A DNA stretch of 44,125 nt, from the NCBI GenBank assembly GCA_900540335.1, contig UQFC01000010.1:1-44125 (forward strand), read 5' to 3'. Each line of letters begins with the position of its first letter. Positions within the stretch are counted from its first letter, which is position 1. The position numbers and the translations under genes are program-made. Positions 7,457-16,665 of this stretch are shown in pieces. This DNA comes from an uncultured Clostridium sp. Lineage in GTDB: Bacteria > Bacillota > Clostridia > Lachnospirales > Lachnospiraceae. The notes beneath the pieces were generated by a model. It did no database searches, was not told the origin of the DNA, and saw only the letters and a program-made list of their open reading frames with translations.

Positions 7457-9853
7457 TTATTGTCCCGGTCCTGCCACTACACCGGTTCCCGCTGTAGGAA
7501 CAACAGAAGATCCACTGCTGTTTCCGCCTCCCGATCCCGGAGAGACAATGGGATTTCCATTCTGGGAACTGCTTCCCGGCCCTCCTGTATTTCCTGAGTT
7601 ACCGGAGGAAGAGCTTCCCGGTCCTCCATTTTCCGGAGAGCCTGTCGTTGCAATGGCTCCCGGAGCATCTGTCACATTGCCAGGTCTGGAACCAGAGGAG
7701 CTTTCCGGAGCTGTCGGTCTGATTGTCCCGGAACCGCTCTCTCCCGGGCGGGATGAGGTGCCGTTTCCGGAAGATGTTTCTCCCGGACGGGACGAGGTGC
7801 CGTTTCCGGAAGAACTTTCTCCCGGACGGGATGATGTGCCGCTTCCGGAGGAGCTTTCTCCCGGACGGGACGAGGTGCCGCTTCCGGAGGAACTTTCTCC
7901 CGGACGAAGAGACGTGCCGCTTCCGGAAGAACTTTCTCCCGGACGAAGGGTCTCACCCGGCCTTGTAATATAATTGCCGTCCGCATCTGTAGGATAAATA
8001 ATATTGCCGTCTGCATCTGTCTCAGTCGGACGAATCCAGTCTCTTCCTGTAGATTCCTTCGGATTGCCGTTTTCATCCGTCTCTGCAGGCTCAAGAGACG
8101 GCGCCCGATCGTCTGTCAGATATCCGTCTGCATCCGTTTCCCACTTTACGTATTCTCCGTCTGCATTCGTCTCCATCTTTACCTTTTTGCGGACACGCTC
8201 TCCATTTGCATCCTTAACATAAACATACTGATAGCCTTCCTCTGCCGTTTCCTTTGTTTCTTTTGTTTCCTTTGCAGATTCCGTCTCCTGCTTCTGTGTT
8301 TCTGCAGGCTTCGTCTTCGGCGGCTGAATCACGCCTCCGTCTGTTCCCACTTTATCTACATACTGGCCTTCCTTGTAAATTCCTGTGTCAGAAGCAATTT
8401 TGGCGCTGATTTTCTTCACCGTCTCAGAAGGCGTATAGTCTGTGTTTCCATAGAGGAATTCATGAAGCTTCTTTACGTTACTTTCCAGAGTTGCCGGAAC
8501 TACCACATCACCTTTCTTTTTGATATTGGCATTGCCCCGGGCCTGAGGGAATCCTGTGGTTTCTCCCAGATGGAATTTACTGATATTCTTTGCATTATTC
8601 ACCAGATCATCTACCCAGATACTGGTAGAAACCTGAGGGAATACCGTTCCAATCAAAACATACAGAGTCTGGAAATCCGCCGTTTTCGCTTTTTCAAAAG
8701 CCTGCTGGATAATCTTTCTCTGACGTTCTGTACGGGCGAAGTCCGTATCCATCAGACGAAGACGTCCATAAGCCACGGCCTGAACACCGTCTAAATGATT
8801 CATGCCTGCATGAGTCAGCTGATGAGAGCCTATCCCCGTTGCTTTTACTGTCTCTGTAATAAAGGAGTTAATATAATAAAACTCCGCCTTGCTCAGTTCA
8901 ATGTCCACACCGCCCAGAATATCAATGGCATTTGCCACTGCCTTCCAGTTGAAGGTCATATAATCATTGATTTCCAGATCCAGGTTCCTGTTCAAAGTCT
9001 CAATCGCCTGTTCCGGTCCTCCTACCGCATAAGCGTAGTTCAGCTTATTGTAGGTTCCCTCCTTGGAAACATTCAGATAAGTATCTCTGTATACAGAAAC
9101 AAGCTTAATCTCACCTGTATCCCGGTTGATATTGCAGATCATGTTAACATCCGCATTGGTTCCCTTGGTCACAACATTGCCTCGGGAATCCACGCCGAAG
9201 AGGGCAATGGTCCAATAGCCCTTCATCTGCTCTGCCACATCCTCGGAAATCTCGTTGGTAGCAATGCTGTCCATATTGAAATTCTCCGGACGCTGAATCT
9301 TTGCCATGGTTCTGGCTACAAAGCCATAGCCGAAAATCAGAGCCAGCGCAATACATTCTGCAACAATCATAATCAGCAGACGGCGGCGTCTCTTTTTTTT
9401 CTGAATCTGAGCCTGAACTCTGGGAGACAGACCATCTGCGCCTGCCGCAGTCTGACGGGCGCTTTGTCTGGTCTGAGAGGACTGTTTCCTTCCCGTCTCC
9501 GGACGTGCGCCTCTGCCTCTGGAGGCTGCTGCCCTGCTTCTGCCCCGTCCCGTGCGCTCCTCGCTTCCGAAGCTGCGTTCTGCTCTTCCAGAAAAGGCTT
9601 CAGACTCACCTGCCTCCTCCTGATGCAGCTGGCGGCGTTTCCTTTCCTCCCACAGTTCCTGTTCACTGCGGTAATCCGCCCCTGCTGTTCCATATCCGGC
9701 TCTGTGGCTGCTGTGTCTTCTGGAATACTCGCCGTTTCCTGCTTCACCTCTGCGCCCGCCGGAATACTCTGCCCGGTCATCCGGGGTTCCTGACTCCCGT
9801 CTCCGGCCATCCTGCCTGCTGCGCCCTAACTCCTCATCAAAATCACGATTCAT
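7457..9853 (-). CDS. LCP (LytR-CpsA-Psr) family glycan ligase with repetitive C-terminal tail
   Basis: A 798-residue type II membrane protein expected to transfer polyprenyl-linked glycans to peptidoglycan. An Arg/Ser/Gly-rich cytoplasmic head (1-155) precedes one membrane segment (about 158-180) and the LCP domain (about 212-400). That domain shows FGVDSR, TNADVNM, VSVYRD and the signature RLRLMDTDFARTERQRK. The tail beyond about residue 500 is low-complexity: ETDADG-type Asp-rich units, then six 13-residue RPGE-type Ser/Gly units, then Gly/Ser/Pro-rich sequence. The ATG at 9853 is chosen because AAAGAGG precedes it at 8 nt; an upstream in-frame start would run into the phosphotransferase stop region. 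It ends the glycan operon, consistent with attaching that product to the wall. Confidence 0.9.
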   Translation of the reverse strand: MNRDFDEELGRSRQDGRRRESGTPDDRAEYSGGRRGEAGNGEYSRRHSSHRAGYGTAGADYRSEQELWEERKRRQLHQEEAGESEAFSGRAERSFGSEERTGRGRSRAAASRGRGARPETGRKQSSQTRQSARQTAAGADGLSPRVQAQIQKKKRRRRLLIMIVAECIALALIFGYGFVARTMAKIQRPENFNMDSIATNEISEDVAEQMKGYWTIALFGVDSRGNVVTKGTNADVNMICNINRDTGEIKLVSVYRDTYLNVSKEGTYNKLNYAYAVGGPEQAIETLNRNLDLEINDYMTFNWKAVANAIDILGGVDIELSKAEFYYINSFITETVKATGIGSHQLTHAGMNHLDGVQAVAYGRLRLMDTDFARTERQRKIIQQAFEKAKTADFQTLYVLIGTVFPQVSTSIWVDDLVNNAKNISKFHLGETTGFPQARGNANIKKKGDVVVPATLESNVKKLHEFLYGNTDYTPSETVKKISAKIASDTGIYKEGQYVDKVGTDGGVIQPPKTKPAETQKQETESAKETKETKETAEEGYQYVYVKDANGERVRKKVKMETNADGEYVKWETDADGYLTDDRAPSLEPAETDENGNPKESTGRDWIRPTETDADGNIIYPTDADGNYITRPGETLRPGESSSGSGTSLRPGESSSGSGTSSRPGESSSGSGTSSRPGESSSGNGTSSRPGETSSGNGTSSRPGESGSGTIRPTAPESSSGSRPGNVTDAPGAIATTGSPENGGPGSSSSGNSGNTGGPGSSSQNGNPIVSPGSGGGNSSGSSVVPTAGTGVVAGPGQ
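7741..7974. repeat. 39-bp tandem repeats, about six copies, within the LCP tail
   Basis: The motif CTCCCGG recurs at 7741, 7780, 7819, 7858, 7897 and 7936, an exact 39-bp period. On the coding strand each unit encodes a 13-residue RPGESSSGSGTS-type block. Differences are single-base, which suggests recent expansion and likely copy-number variation between strains. Confidence 0.85.
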
Positions 9854-9900
9854 TGACGTACCTCTTTCTGTCTGGCTTGCTGCCTGTTTCCACCAGGAAA

Positions 9901-11313
9901 TCAATAGGCATTTTTATTAATGAAACCCTTGAAAAATGTCAGAAATAAAATCTTAAAATCAAATCCCAGGGTCCAGTTCTCAATGTAATACAGGTCATGC
10001 TCAATCCGCTTCGCAATCGAAGTATCTCCGCGGTATCCATTGACCTGAGCCCATCCGGTCATTCCCGGACGAACCTGGTGCTTAATCATATAGCGGGGAA
10101 TTTCCTCTTTAAACTTTTCCACAAAAAACGGCCGCTCCGGTCTTGGTCCCACCAGGCTCATATCCCCCATCAGCACATTAATCAGCTGCGGCATCTCATC
10201 GATGCTGGTTTTCCGGATAAACCGGCCTACCGGCGTCACTCTGGGGTCATGGGGCGTAGTCCATTTTCCCTTTTCCTTGTCAGGCTCCTGCACCTCCATG
10301 GAGCGGAACTTGTACATACTGAACGGACGATTGTGAAGTCCCACCCGTTCCTGCTTATAAATCAGCGGTCCGGGAGAAGTCAGTTTAATCAGCCCTGCCG
10401 TCACCAGCATAATGGGGGAAAACAAAATCAGGGCAACCACTGCACCGAAAATATCCACCATCCGCTTCACGGTGGCATTCAGCAAATCATTCAGCGGAAC
10501 TCTCCGGATATTGATAACCGGAAGTCCCTGAAGATCCTCTGTATAAGGCTTTGTAGGAATGATTCCATTGTAGTCCGGAATAAATTTTGTATGAACACCG
10601 GACTTTTCGCACTCCGCCACCAGCTGCTCCAGGCAGCCGTAATCACCAATACTTAAAGTAATGGCAATTTCATCCATCATATTCAAATCCAGAATTGATT
10701 TCAGATTGCTGACAGGACCGATGATCCTGATTCCCCGGTACTCTTCATTCTTTTCCCGGTGATCATCCAGAATTCCTCGAATCTGATATCCCCACTCCGG
10801 ATTCGACAAAACACGGTCAATGTATCCTTCCGCCGCCCGGCTGTAGCCAACCAGAAGCACATGCTTCTGATTGTAGCCCTTGGAGCGGATGGAGCGGAGC
10901 ATATTCCGGATCAGATATCGTTCCAGAGTCTCTGCTGCAATATTGATCAGGAAAAAACCGCCTACCAGCCTTGCCGAAAAATGATGCAGGTAAGGATTTT
11001 CCCTTCCCAGATACAGAATTGTTCCAAATAGAAACAGGCCGATCAGGTTGGCCTTGAAAATATTGGCAAATTCCAGTCTTCTGCCCTGCACCCGCTTGGG
11101 GGTAAACAGTTTAAAAAAAGCATACAAAAGGAGATACACCGGCACGATAATAACCAGTGCACTCATATAAAACCAGGTAGGCAGGATTCCCGCCTTACCG
11201 AACATTCCGATTTTCAGGAAAATAAACCAGCTGAGAATATAGGCCGCGGCAATCACGAGCGCGTCCAGAAGAACGTGCAGGCGGTTAAACCTGGTCTGGT
11301 TATCTTTTATCAT
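9901..11313 (-). CDS. Polyprenyl-phosphate sugar phosphotransferase (initiating enzyme)
   Basis: A 470-residue enzyme that would start glycan assembly by loading a sugar-1-phosphate onto undecaprenyl phosphate. Four or five N-terminal membrane segments are followed by a nucleotide-binding-like domain (HVLLVGYSRAAEGYIDR region) and a C-terminal bacterial sugar transferase domain with KRMVDIFGA, YKFRSM, KTSIDEMPQLINVLMGDMSL and VGPRPERP. ATG 11313 is preferred: it has AAGGTGG upstream. The longer TTG frame to 11379 starts next to a TATAAT (11393-11388), so it would have almost no leader. It lies 47 nt upstream of the LCP gene and probably has its own promoter within the glycan locus. Confidence 0.93.
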   Translation of the reverse strand: MIKDNQTRFNRLHVLLDALVIAAAYILSWFIFLKIGMFGKAGILPTWFYMSALVIIVPVYLLLYAFFKLFTPKRVQGRRLEFANIFKANLIGLFLFGTILYLGRENPYLHHFSARLVGGFFLINIAAETLERYLIRNMLRSIRSKGYNQKHVLLVGYSRAAEGYIDRVLSNPEWGYQIRGILDDHREKNEEYRGIRIIGPVSNLKSILDLNMMDEIAITLSIGDYGCLEQLVAECEKSGVHTKFIPDYNGIIPTKPYTEDLQGLPVINIRRVPLNDLLNATVKRMVDIFGAVVALILFSPIMLVTAGLIKLTSPGPLIYKQERVGLHNRPFSMYKFRSMEVQEPDKEKGKWTTPHDPRVTPVGRFIRKTSIDEMPQLINVLMGDMSLVGPRPERPFFVEKFKEEIPRYMIKHQVRPGMTGWAQVNGYRGDTSIAKRIEHDLYYIENWTLGFDFKILFLTFFKGFINKNAY

Positions 11314-11387
11314 AGGATCCACCTTGTTTCCAGTTCCGGGGTCAGAGCTGCCCCGGTTCCAAACTGCATAGTAACTCAATGGTAACG

Positions 11388-11393
11388 ATTATA
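11388..11393 (-). promoter_or_regulatory. Putative internal promoter (-10) for phosphotransferase and LCP genes
   Basis: A perfect TATAAT on the minus strand, about 75 nt upstream of the phosphotransferase ATG. A matching -35 is weak (TAGAGT at 17 nt). It would allow the phosphotransferase and LCP genes to be expressed apart from the upstream sugar genes. Confidence 0.4.
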
Positions 11394-11501
11394 CACGATT
11401 TTAACACTGAACTCTATAAATTTTTTCTTAAATATCAGGGACGTTTCTTTCTTATTTCTTTTTTCCCGCTCTGAAACCCCCGTTCCCTGCATCCTGCGCT
11501 G

Positions 11502-12482
11502 TCATAACTTTTTCAGATGGCGTCTGGAAAACTCATAAACGTACAGCGCCGCACCGTATATCAATTCCCACTCAATCGCCAGATAATTTTTGAAATTTTC
11601 TTTTTTATAAGGAACCTTCTTTGTGTGCTTTACAGTCCGAAGCCCCTCGGCAATTCCGTCGAGATACTCCTTCGCAAATCCCCGTTTCTTAAAAAACAGA
11701 TACTTTCCGGCCACTCCCATAAGAATGGGAACACTGTTTACCAGCAGCTGAGGCAGCGGCATATTTTTATAATTCAGATATACGGAATTGCGGGCCGCCA
11801 GCCGCACCTTAAAGGAATTGTATTTGGAACCGCTGGTTCCGCTTCCCACATGATACACAACAGCGCTGGGACAGTATCTGTTATAGTATCCCGCAATTTT
11901 TGCCCGGTATCCCACATCAATGTCTTCCAGATATGCAAAATGCATTTCATCAAAATATCCGATTTCCTCGAAAATCTCCCGGCGGTAAATCGCAGCACCG
12001 GCACAGGCAGAAAAAATATGGCAGGGACGTTCATAGCGCTCAATCTCCTGTCCTACTCCCCGCTGATATGCCCAGCCCATGATACTGTACATATCTCCTC
12101 CGTCATCCATCCGGTCTCTGCGGTGCATCTGAATCATTCTGGGACTTACAGAAAATATGCGGGGCGACTGCTCTATTGCCTTCACCAGTTCTTCGATATA
12201 ATCCGGTTCTGCCTCTGTGTCATTGTTTAAAAGAATCACATAAGGCGTCCGGGAAGCCCGGATTCCTGCATTAACAGCACCGGAAAACCCGGTATTCTCC
12301 TTCAGGAAAATACCGGGAATCTGATGCTCCTTCAGCCATTCTGCGCTTCCGTCTGTGGAGCCGTTGTCCACCACCAGCACCTCAAACTCCTGGCTGGTCT
12401 GCCTCTTCAGCGCTGCCATGCACGGTTCCATAAACTTCAGTCCGTTGTAATTGGGAATAATCACTGTTACTTTCTTTTCCAT
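11502..12482 (-). CDS. Family 2 glycosyltransferase (rhamnosyltransferase-like)
   Basis: A 326-residue GT-A fold enzyme adding a sugar from a nucleotide donor to the lipid-linked glycan. It begins VTVIIPNYNG and has VDNGSTDGS and LLNNDTEAEPDY (a DxD-like acidic motif), then a YLEDIDVGYRAKIAG acceptor-side motif. The C-terminal third (about 250-326) is basic and aromatic, suggesting peripheral membrane contact. ATG 12482 is preferred over the longer frame: GTGAG lies upstream and the shorter start falls 22 nt after the preceding stop. Donor and acceptor cannot be assigned; the rhamnosyl label rests only on general family resemblance. Confidence 0.88.
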   Translation of the reverse strand: MEKKVTVIIPNYNGLKFMEPCMAALKRQTSQEFEVLVVDNGSTDGSAEWLKEHQIPGIFLKENTGFSGAVNAGIRASRTPYVILLNNDTEAEPDYIEELVKAIEQSPRIFSVSPRMIQMHRRDRMDDGGDMYSIMGWAYQRGVGQEIERYERPCHIFSACAGAAIYRREIFEEIGYFDEMHFAYLEDIDVGYRAKIAGYYNRYCPSAVVYHVGSGTSGSKYNSFKVRLAARNSVYLNYKNMPLPQLLVNSVPILMGVAGKYLFFKKRGFAKEYLDGIAEGLRTVKHTKKVPYKKENFKNYLAIEWELIYGAALYVYEFSRRHLKKL

Positions 12483-12504
12483 ATTGTATCTCACTTTTCC
12501 AAAG

Positions 12505-14697
12505 CTATACTTCCAGCTTATAGGGCTCTCCAATCTTTTCCTTCAGCAGATCTCTCAGTGCAAAATTTGATTTGCGGAGCGTCAGGTTCGGATTGTAATA
12601 GGGATCTCCGTTTTTCAGAATATCCGGCCACCGGCGGGCAAAAATAGCTACCTCACGGTTAAATCTTGCCACCTTCTCCGGAGTATCCTCCAGTCCCCGT
12701 GATTTTGACTCATAGTGATGCATCACAGCATAAGGCGCATAAACCACCAGTTTTCCCAGAGCCCGCACCTTCATGCAGTAATCAATGTCATTGAAGGCAA
12801 CCGCCAGCTCCTCGGTAAATCCGCCGGCCTGACAGAACACCTCTGTCTTTGTCATCATGCAGGCTGCTGTCACCGCACTGTAATCCTGAGCGCACATTGC
12901 TCTGTGGAAATAGCTGTTTTCCGCCTCGTGAAGCCCGATAAAGGTATGACCGGCAATTCCTCCAAAGCCAATCACCACCCCGGCATGCTGAATCGTATCA
13001 TCCTGATAAAGCAGTCTCGCTCCCACAATGCCTACCTCCGGACGCTGGCAGAATCCCAGCATCTCCTCAAAAAGGCCGGGAGACACAATCTCTGTGTCAT
13101 TGTTTAAAAACAGAAGATAATCTCCCGCCGCAAACTGGGCGCCGAAATTATTGATGGCAGAATAATTAAATTCTCTTTCCCAGCACACAACCCGGACCTG
13201 CGGAAATTCCTTCTGCAGTTTTTCATAATAAGTAAATGTTTCGGATTCCGTACTGTTATTTTCAATCACCACAAATTCCAGATTCCTGTAAGTGGCTCTT
13301 TCTATAATGGAACGAATACACAGATCCAGATCTGCAGCGTGATCCTTATTGGGAATAATCACAGACACCAGCGGCTCTCCCGGAATCCGGAATTTTGTAT
13401 GGTAAATCCCGTAATCCACGCCCTTTTCCACAGACTCCGCCGGAATTTTGCATCTCTCATAATGGGCCATAATCGCCCTAGCTCCCGCCTCAAAGGCGTA
13501 CAGCTTGCTTTCCGGATTGCTGGCAGTGGAATCCTGGTGGCAGCGCCAGTGATACAAAACTCTGGGAATGTGATAAATCTCCTTTGCCGCCTCTGTACAC
13601 CGGAAAATAAAATCATAATCCTGAGCTCCGTCGTACTCATTGCGAAATCCTCCCACCTGCTCTAACAGTGTTCGCTTTACCACAAACAGATGGCAGATAT
13701 AGTTTACGCTGGTCAGAAGGTCCGGATTGAAGTCCGGCTTAAAATGCGGATCAAAAAGAGCGCCGCCGTCCATATCCAGCTTATCCTCATCTGAATAAAT
13801 CACATCGCAGCCAGGATACTCATTGATGGCCGAAGCCACCTCAAACAGAGCCTGCTCCGGAATCGTATCATCATGATCCGCCAGCACCACAAAATCTCCC
13901 GCTGCCATCTCAATCGCCGCATTGGTATTGCCGGAAATACCCAGGTTTTCGCCCAGATTCTTATAATGAAACCGGCTGTCCCGGGCTGTGTACTCCGCCA
14001 TTACCCGTTCCACAATCTTTCCTTCTCCGGCCGGACTTCCATTGACGAGACAGACCTCCCAGTTTTTGTAGGTCTGCACAAGAATAGAGTCCAGCATTTC
14101 ACGAAGATATTTCTCCGGAGTCTTGTAAGCCGGTATCACCACAGAAAGAAGGGGTTCAAAGGGAAGCTTTGTCTCTCTCTGACGATTCAGCTCCTCTTCT
14201 GTGGGTTTTGTCAGATCATACCACTCGCCGTAATCATAATCATTGTCCAGTCCCTGAAGCTTATGCTTGGACTTTAAAAACAAGGCCTTCAGACCATGCT
14301 TTTTCCCGAAATCCACAGCTACCCGGACTGTCTCCATATTCATCAAATCCCGGATCTTCTCCATCCGCTTATGCGCCACACTGGCCCGCTTGGCAATCAG
14401 CTCCTCATTGAATTTGATCCGTGCCGTTTTCCCGTCACAGCGAATCAGAAGCCAGTAATCTGCGCCGCGAGTGTAGGGGAAGCGGATATCAAATCCATAA
14501 TCCCGGTCATACACCTGCTTATAATAAATCTGACTTACATCATCCCGTCTGGTTGCCACATAACGAAATTCCACCGGCTCCCGGTTTCCGTCCTGAACCT
14601 GGAATTCCGCCCGGGACTGGGGTGTCTTTCCAATCACCCAGCCATTCAGCTCTATGGAATTTTCCCGGATTCTTACTACATCTATCTTATACTTCAT
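12505..14697 (-). CDS. Tandem-domain family 2 glycosyltransferase
   Basis: A 730-residue protein with two GT2 catalytic domains, able in principle to add two sugars or alternate linkages. An N-terminal module of about 170 residues, with beta-rich and basic stretches, has no function I recognise. The first GT-A domain (about 183-400) starts LLSVVIPAYKTPE and contains LADHDDTIPE and IYSDEDK. The second (about 440-690) starts LVSVIIPNKDH and contains LFLNNDTEIV and FNDIDYCMKVRALGK. The ATG at 14697 overlaps the preceding gene by 11 bases, indicating translational coupling. Similar two-domain enzymes occur in rhamnan and O-antigen clusters. Confidence 0.9.
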   Translation of the reverse strand: MKYKIDVVRIRENSIELNGWVIGKTPQSRAEFQVQDGNREPVEFRYVATRRDDVSQIYYKQVYDRDYGFDIRFPYTRGADYWLLIRCDGKTARIKFNEELIAKRASVAHKRMEKIRDLMNMETVRVAVDFGKKHGLKALFLKSKHKLQGLDNDYDYGEWYDLTKPTEEELNRQRETKLPFEPLLSVVIPAYKTPEKYLREMLDSILVQTYKNWEVCLVNGSPAGEGKIVERVMAEYTARDSRFHYKNLGENLGISGNTNAAIEMAAGDFVVLADHDDTIPEQALFEVASAINEYPGCDVIYSDEDKLDMDGGALFDPHFKPDFNPDLLTSVNYICHLFVVKRTLLEQVGGFRNEYDGAQDYDFIFRCTEAAKEIYHIPRVLYHWRCHQDSTASNPESKLYAFEAGARAIMAHYERCKIPAESVEKGVDYGIYHTKFRIPGEPLVSVIIPNKDHAADLDLCIRSIIERATYRNLEFVVIENNSTESETFTYYEKLQKEFPQVRVVCWEREFNYSAINNFGAQFAAGDYLLFLNNDTEIVSPGLFEEMLGFCQRPEVGIVGARLLYQDDTIQHAGVVIGFGGIAGHTFIGLHEAENSYFHRAMCAQDYSAVTAACMMTKTEVFCQAGGFTEELAVAFNDIDYCMKVRALGKLVVYAPYAVMHHYESKSRGLEDTPEKVARFNREVAIFARRWPDILKNGDPYYNPNLTLRKSNFALRDLLKEKIGEPYKLEV

Positions 14698-15658
14698 CAG
14701 CTTTTTGTCCTTTTCCCTCTGTACTGTCCCAATTCAGACGCTCTTCCTCAATAACCAGGGGCCTGCGCATAACTCTCTGGTTGATTGCCAGCACATACTC
14801 GCCCACCATACCGATGAAAAACATCTGGACAGAGCCCAGAAACAGCATTCCAATCAAAAGCGGCGCCATGCCTGCTGCAAATCTGTCCCACCAGACCAGC
14901 TTCATAACCAGATAAACAAGAGCGACTCCCATGCTGATCACACCGCAGGCCGCTCCCAGAAAGGTTGCCAGCCGCAGTCCCACCTTCGTGTAGGAGGTAA
15001 TGCTCAGCATGGCTGCATCATACAGCCGGTAGAAATTATTGTGGGTCTTTCCCGCCCTGCGTTTTGGCTGCTCGTAGGGAATTTCCTTTCTTTTATATCC
15101 CAGCTCCGCCACAATTCCCCGAAGGAAGGGCGTAGGATCATTTAAATTCCGCAGAACCTCAATAAAATCTCTGTCATAAAGCCCGGAACCGGTAAAATGC
15201 TCAATCTGCTCCACATCTGACAATTTTTTAATCGTCTTGTAATACAGAGAGCGAAGAGCATACATAATCCTGCTTTCCTTACTGCTGGTCTTAATTCCGA
15301 TTACAATTTTATAGCCCTCTTCCCAGGCCTTCACATACTTGGGAATCATATCAACCGGATCCTGGAAATCCGCAACCATCTCAATCACACAGTCTCCCGT
15401 CACCTGCAGCATCCCGTAATAGGGGGAATTAAACTGCCCGAAATTTCTGGCATTAAAAATTGCCTTGATTTTCGGATTCTCCCGGCAAAGACGGCGAAGA
15501 ATCGGTCGTGTATTGTCCCGGGAATCATTGTCAATAAATACAAGCTCATAATCATATTGGGGCAGATCCCTCTCCAGAGTCTCTATCACAGCCTGGCTGA
15601 TTGGCTCCACATTTTCCTCTTCATTATAACAGGGAATCAGCACACTGATTTTTTTCAT
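14687..15658 (-). CDS. DPM1/GtrB-like polyprenyl-phosphate glycosyltransferase
   Basis: A 323-residue GT2 enzyme with a cytosolic GT-A domain (ISVLIPCYNEEENV, VFIDNDSRDNT, MVADFQDP) and two C-terminal membrane helices (about 235-265 and 275-300). This architecture is known for enzymes that make polyprenyl-phosphate-linked monosaccharides for glycan side-branch addition. ATG 15658 follows GGAGGT at 5 nt, so the 16-codon longer frame is rejected. Its start lies one base after the TGA of the upstream epimerase gene, so the two are tightly coupled. No GtrA-type flippase or GtrC-type partner is seen in the window. Confidence 0.88.
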   Translation of the reverse strand: MKKISVLIPCYNEEENVEPISQAVIETLERDLPQYDYELVFIDNDSRDNTRPILRRLCRENPKIKAIFNARNFGQFNSPYYGMLQVTGDCVIEMVADFQDPVDMIPKYVKAWEEGYKIVIGIKTSSKESRIMYALRSLYYKTIKKLSDVEQIEHFTGSGLYDRDFIEVLRNLNDPTPFLRGIVAELGYKRKEIPYEQPKRRAGKTHNNFYRLYDAAMLSITSYTKVGLRLATFLGAACGVISMGVALVYLVMKLVWWDRFAAGMAPLLIGMLFLGSVQMFFIGMVGEYVLAINQRVMRRPLVIEEERLNWDSTEGKGQKADEV

Positions 15659-15659
15659 C

Positions 15660-16607
15660 TCAACCTCCGTATTCTCCCTCCAGCATCCGCCGGATTCCTT
15701 TTTCAAAGGGAACCTGCTCCTGCCAGGTTTCCTCTGTCAGCGCCTTCAGCTGCCGGACCACCGGACAGATTGACAAAGCGCCTTCCCTTGCCTGCACAAA
15801 GGTGCCGTACTCCAGACTTCCCTTTTCCCCGCAGATCCTGTGGATTTCCTCCACAAACTCCTTCAGGGGCCTTGTATCCTCTGAAGCCACATTCACCGTC
15901 CGGCTTTCGCCTTCGTGAAGATCCGAAAACCGGTACAGCTCTGTTACCGCACGGGCTGCATCTGAAATATCCATAAAATTCCACCTGTGACGGCAGGCGC
16001 TCAGGCTTACCTTGTGATTTTGGGGCAGCTCTCTTACCAGCGTGGAGATAATAGACCAGGGATGATCCCCTGTTCCATAAACACTGAAAAACCGCAGATG
16101 ATAGAAGGTCATCTGATTCTGGCGGCAAAATGCTTCTGCCTTTTGGGCAAATTCCAGCTTGGCCTTTCCATAGGCATTGACCGGATGGCACTCCATGGAT
16201 TCTTCCATGGTTCCGTCAGCGGTAATTCCGTATTCCACACGCGAACCCGCATCCATAAACACCTGACAGCCCAGCCTGCATGCCGCCTCCAGACATGCCA
16301 GAGAACCGTCCACATTAGACGCCTGAACCTCCGGCGAATCAATTTCCTGACGGTTCACCCCGCCCCAGGCAAAATGCAGAAATCCATCTGCGTGTCCAAT
16401 CAGAGGAACACAGCTTTCCGCTTCCTCCATGGCAGCCCCAATCCAGGTTAAATGTTCATGAACCGGCAGGTTTCTTCGATGCCTGGACTCCGGACGCACC
16501 AGAGCAAACACCCTTGCGCCCTGTGCCAGCAGCTGCTCTGCCACATTTCTTCCGATAAATCCGGTCGCCCCGGTCATCACAATCCTCTGTCCTTCCAGAT
16601 TTTTCAT
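15660..16607 (-). CDS. NAD-dependent sugar epimerase/reductase (SDR), copy 2
   Basis: A 315-residue extended short-chain dehydrogenase acting on a nucleotide sugar. The Rossmann motif is TGATGFIGRN near the N-terminus, and the active-site YxxxK appears as NAYGKAK. The motif FFSVYGTGDHPWS is shared with the second SDR at 17867, as are WNFMDISDAA and EDTRPLKEFVEEI, so the two are paralogs. ATG 16607 is chosen for its AAGGAG at 6 nt. It likely reduces or epimerises a 4-keto or branched intermediate, but the exact reaction is not readable. Confidence 0.88.
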   Translation of the reverse strand: MKNLEGQRIVMTGATGFIGRNVAEQLLAQGARVFALVRPESRHRRNLPVHEHLTWIGAAMEEAESCVPLIGHADGFLHFAWGGVNRQEIDSPEVQASNVDGSLACLEAACRLGCQVFMDAGSRVEYGITADGTMEESMECHPVNAYGKAKLEFAQKAEAFCRQNQMTFYHLRFFSVYGTGDHPWSIISTLVRELPQNHKVSLSACRHRWNFMDISDAARAVTELYRFSDLHEGESRTVNVASEDTRPLKEFVEEIHRICGEKGSLEYGTFVQAREGALSICPVVRQLKALTEETWQEQVPFEKGIRRMLEGEYGG

Positions 16608-16665
16608 GCTTTCTCCTTCTGTCATCCGTCAATTTTCACGTAACTGTTACATTTTCACTGAAACA

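Noticed and set aside
7741..7974. Regular 39-bp repeats resembling a CRISPR array
   Set aside because: They are directly adjoining units without unique spacers, in frame with the LCP protein tail, and encode a 13-residue repeat.
8795..9793. Long plus-strand frame opposite the LCP gene
   Set aside because: It lies antisense to the conserved LCP domain and signature motifs, with no RBS and no recognisable protein features.
11314..11379. N-terminal extension of the phosphotransferase from TTG 11379
   Set aside because: There is no RBS and a TATAAT lies immediately upstream, while ATG 11313 has AAGGTGG.
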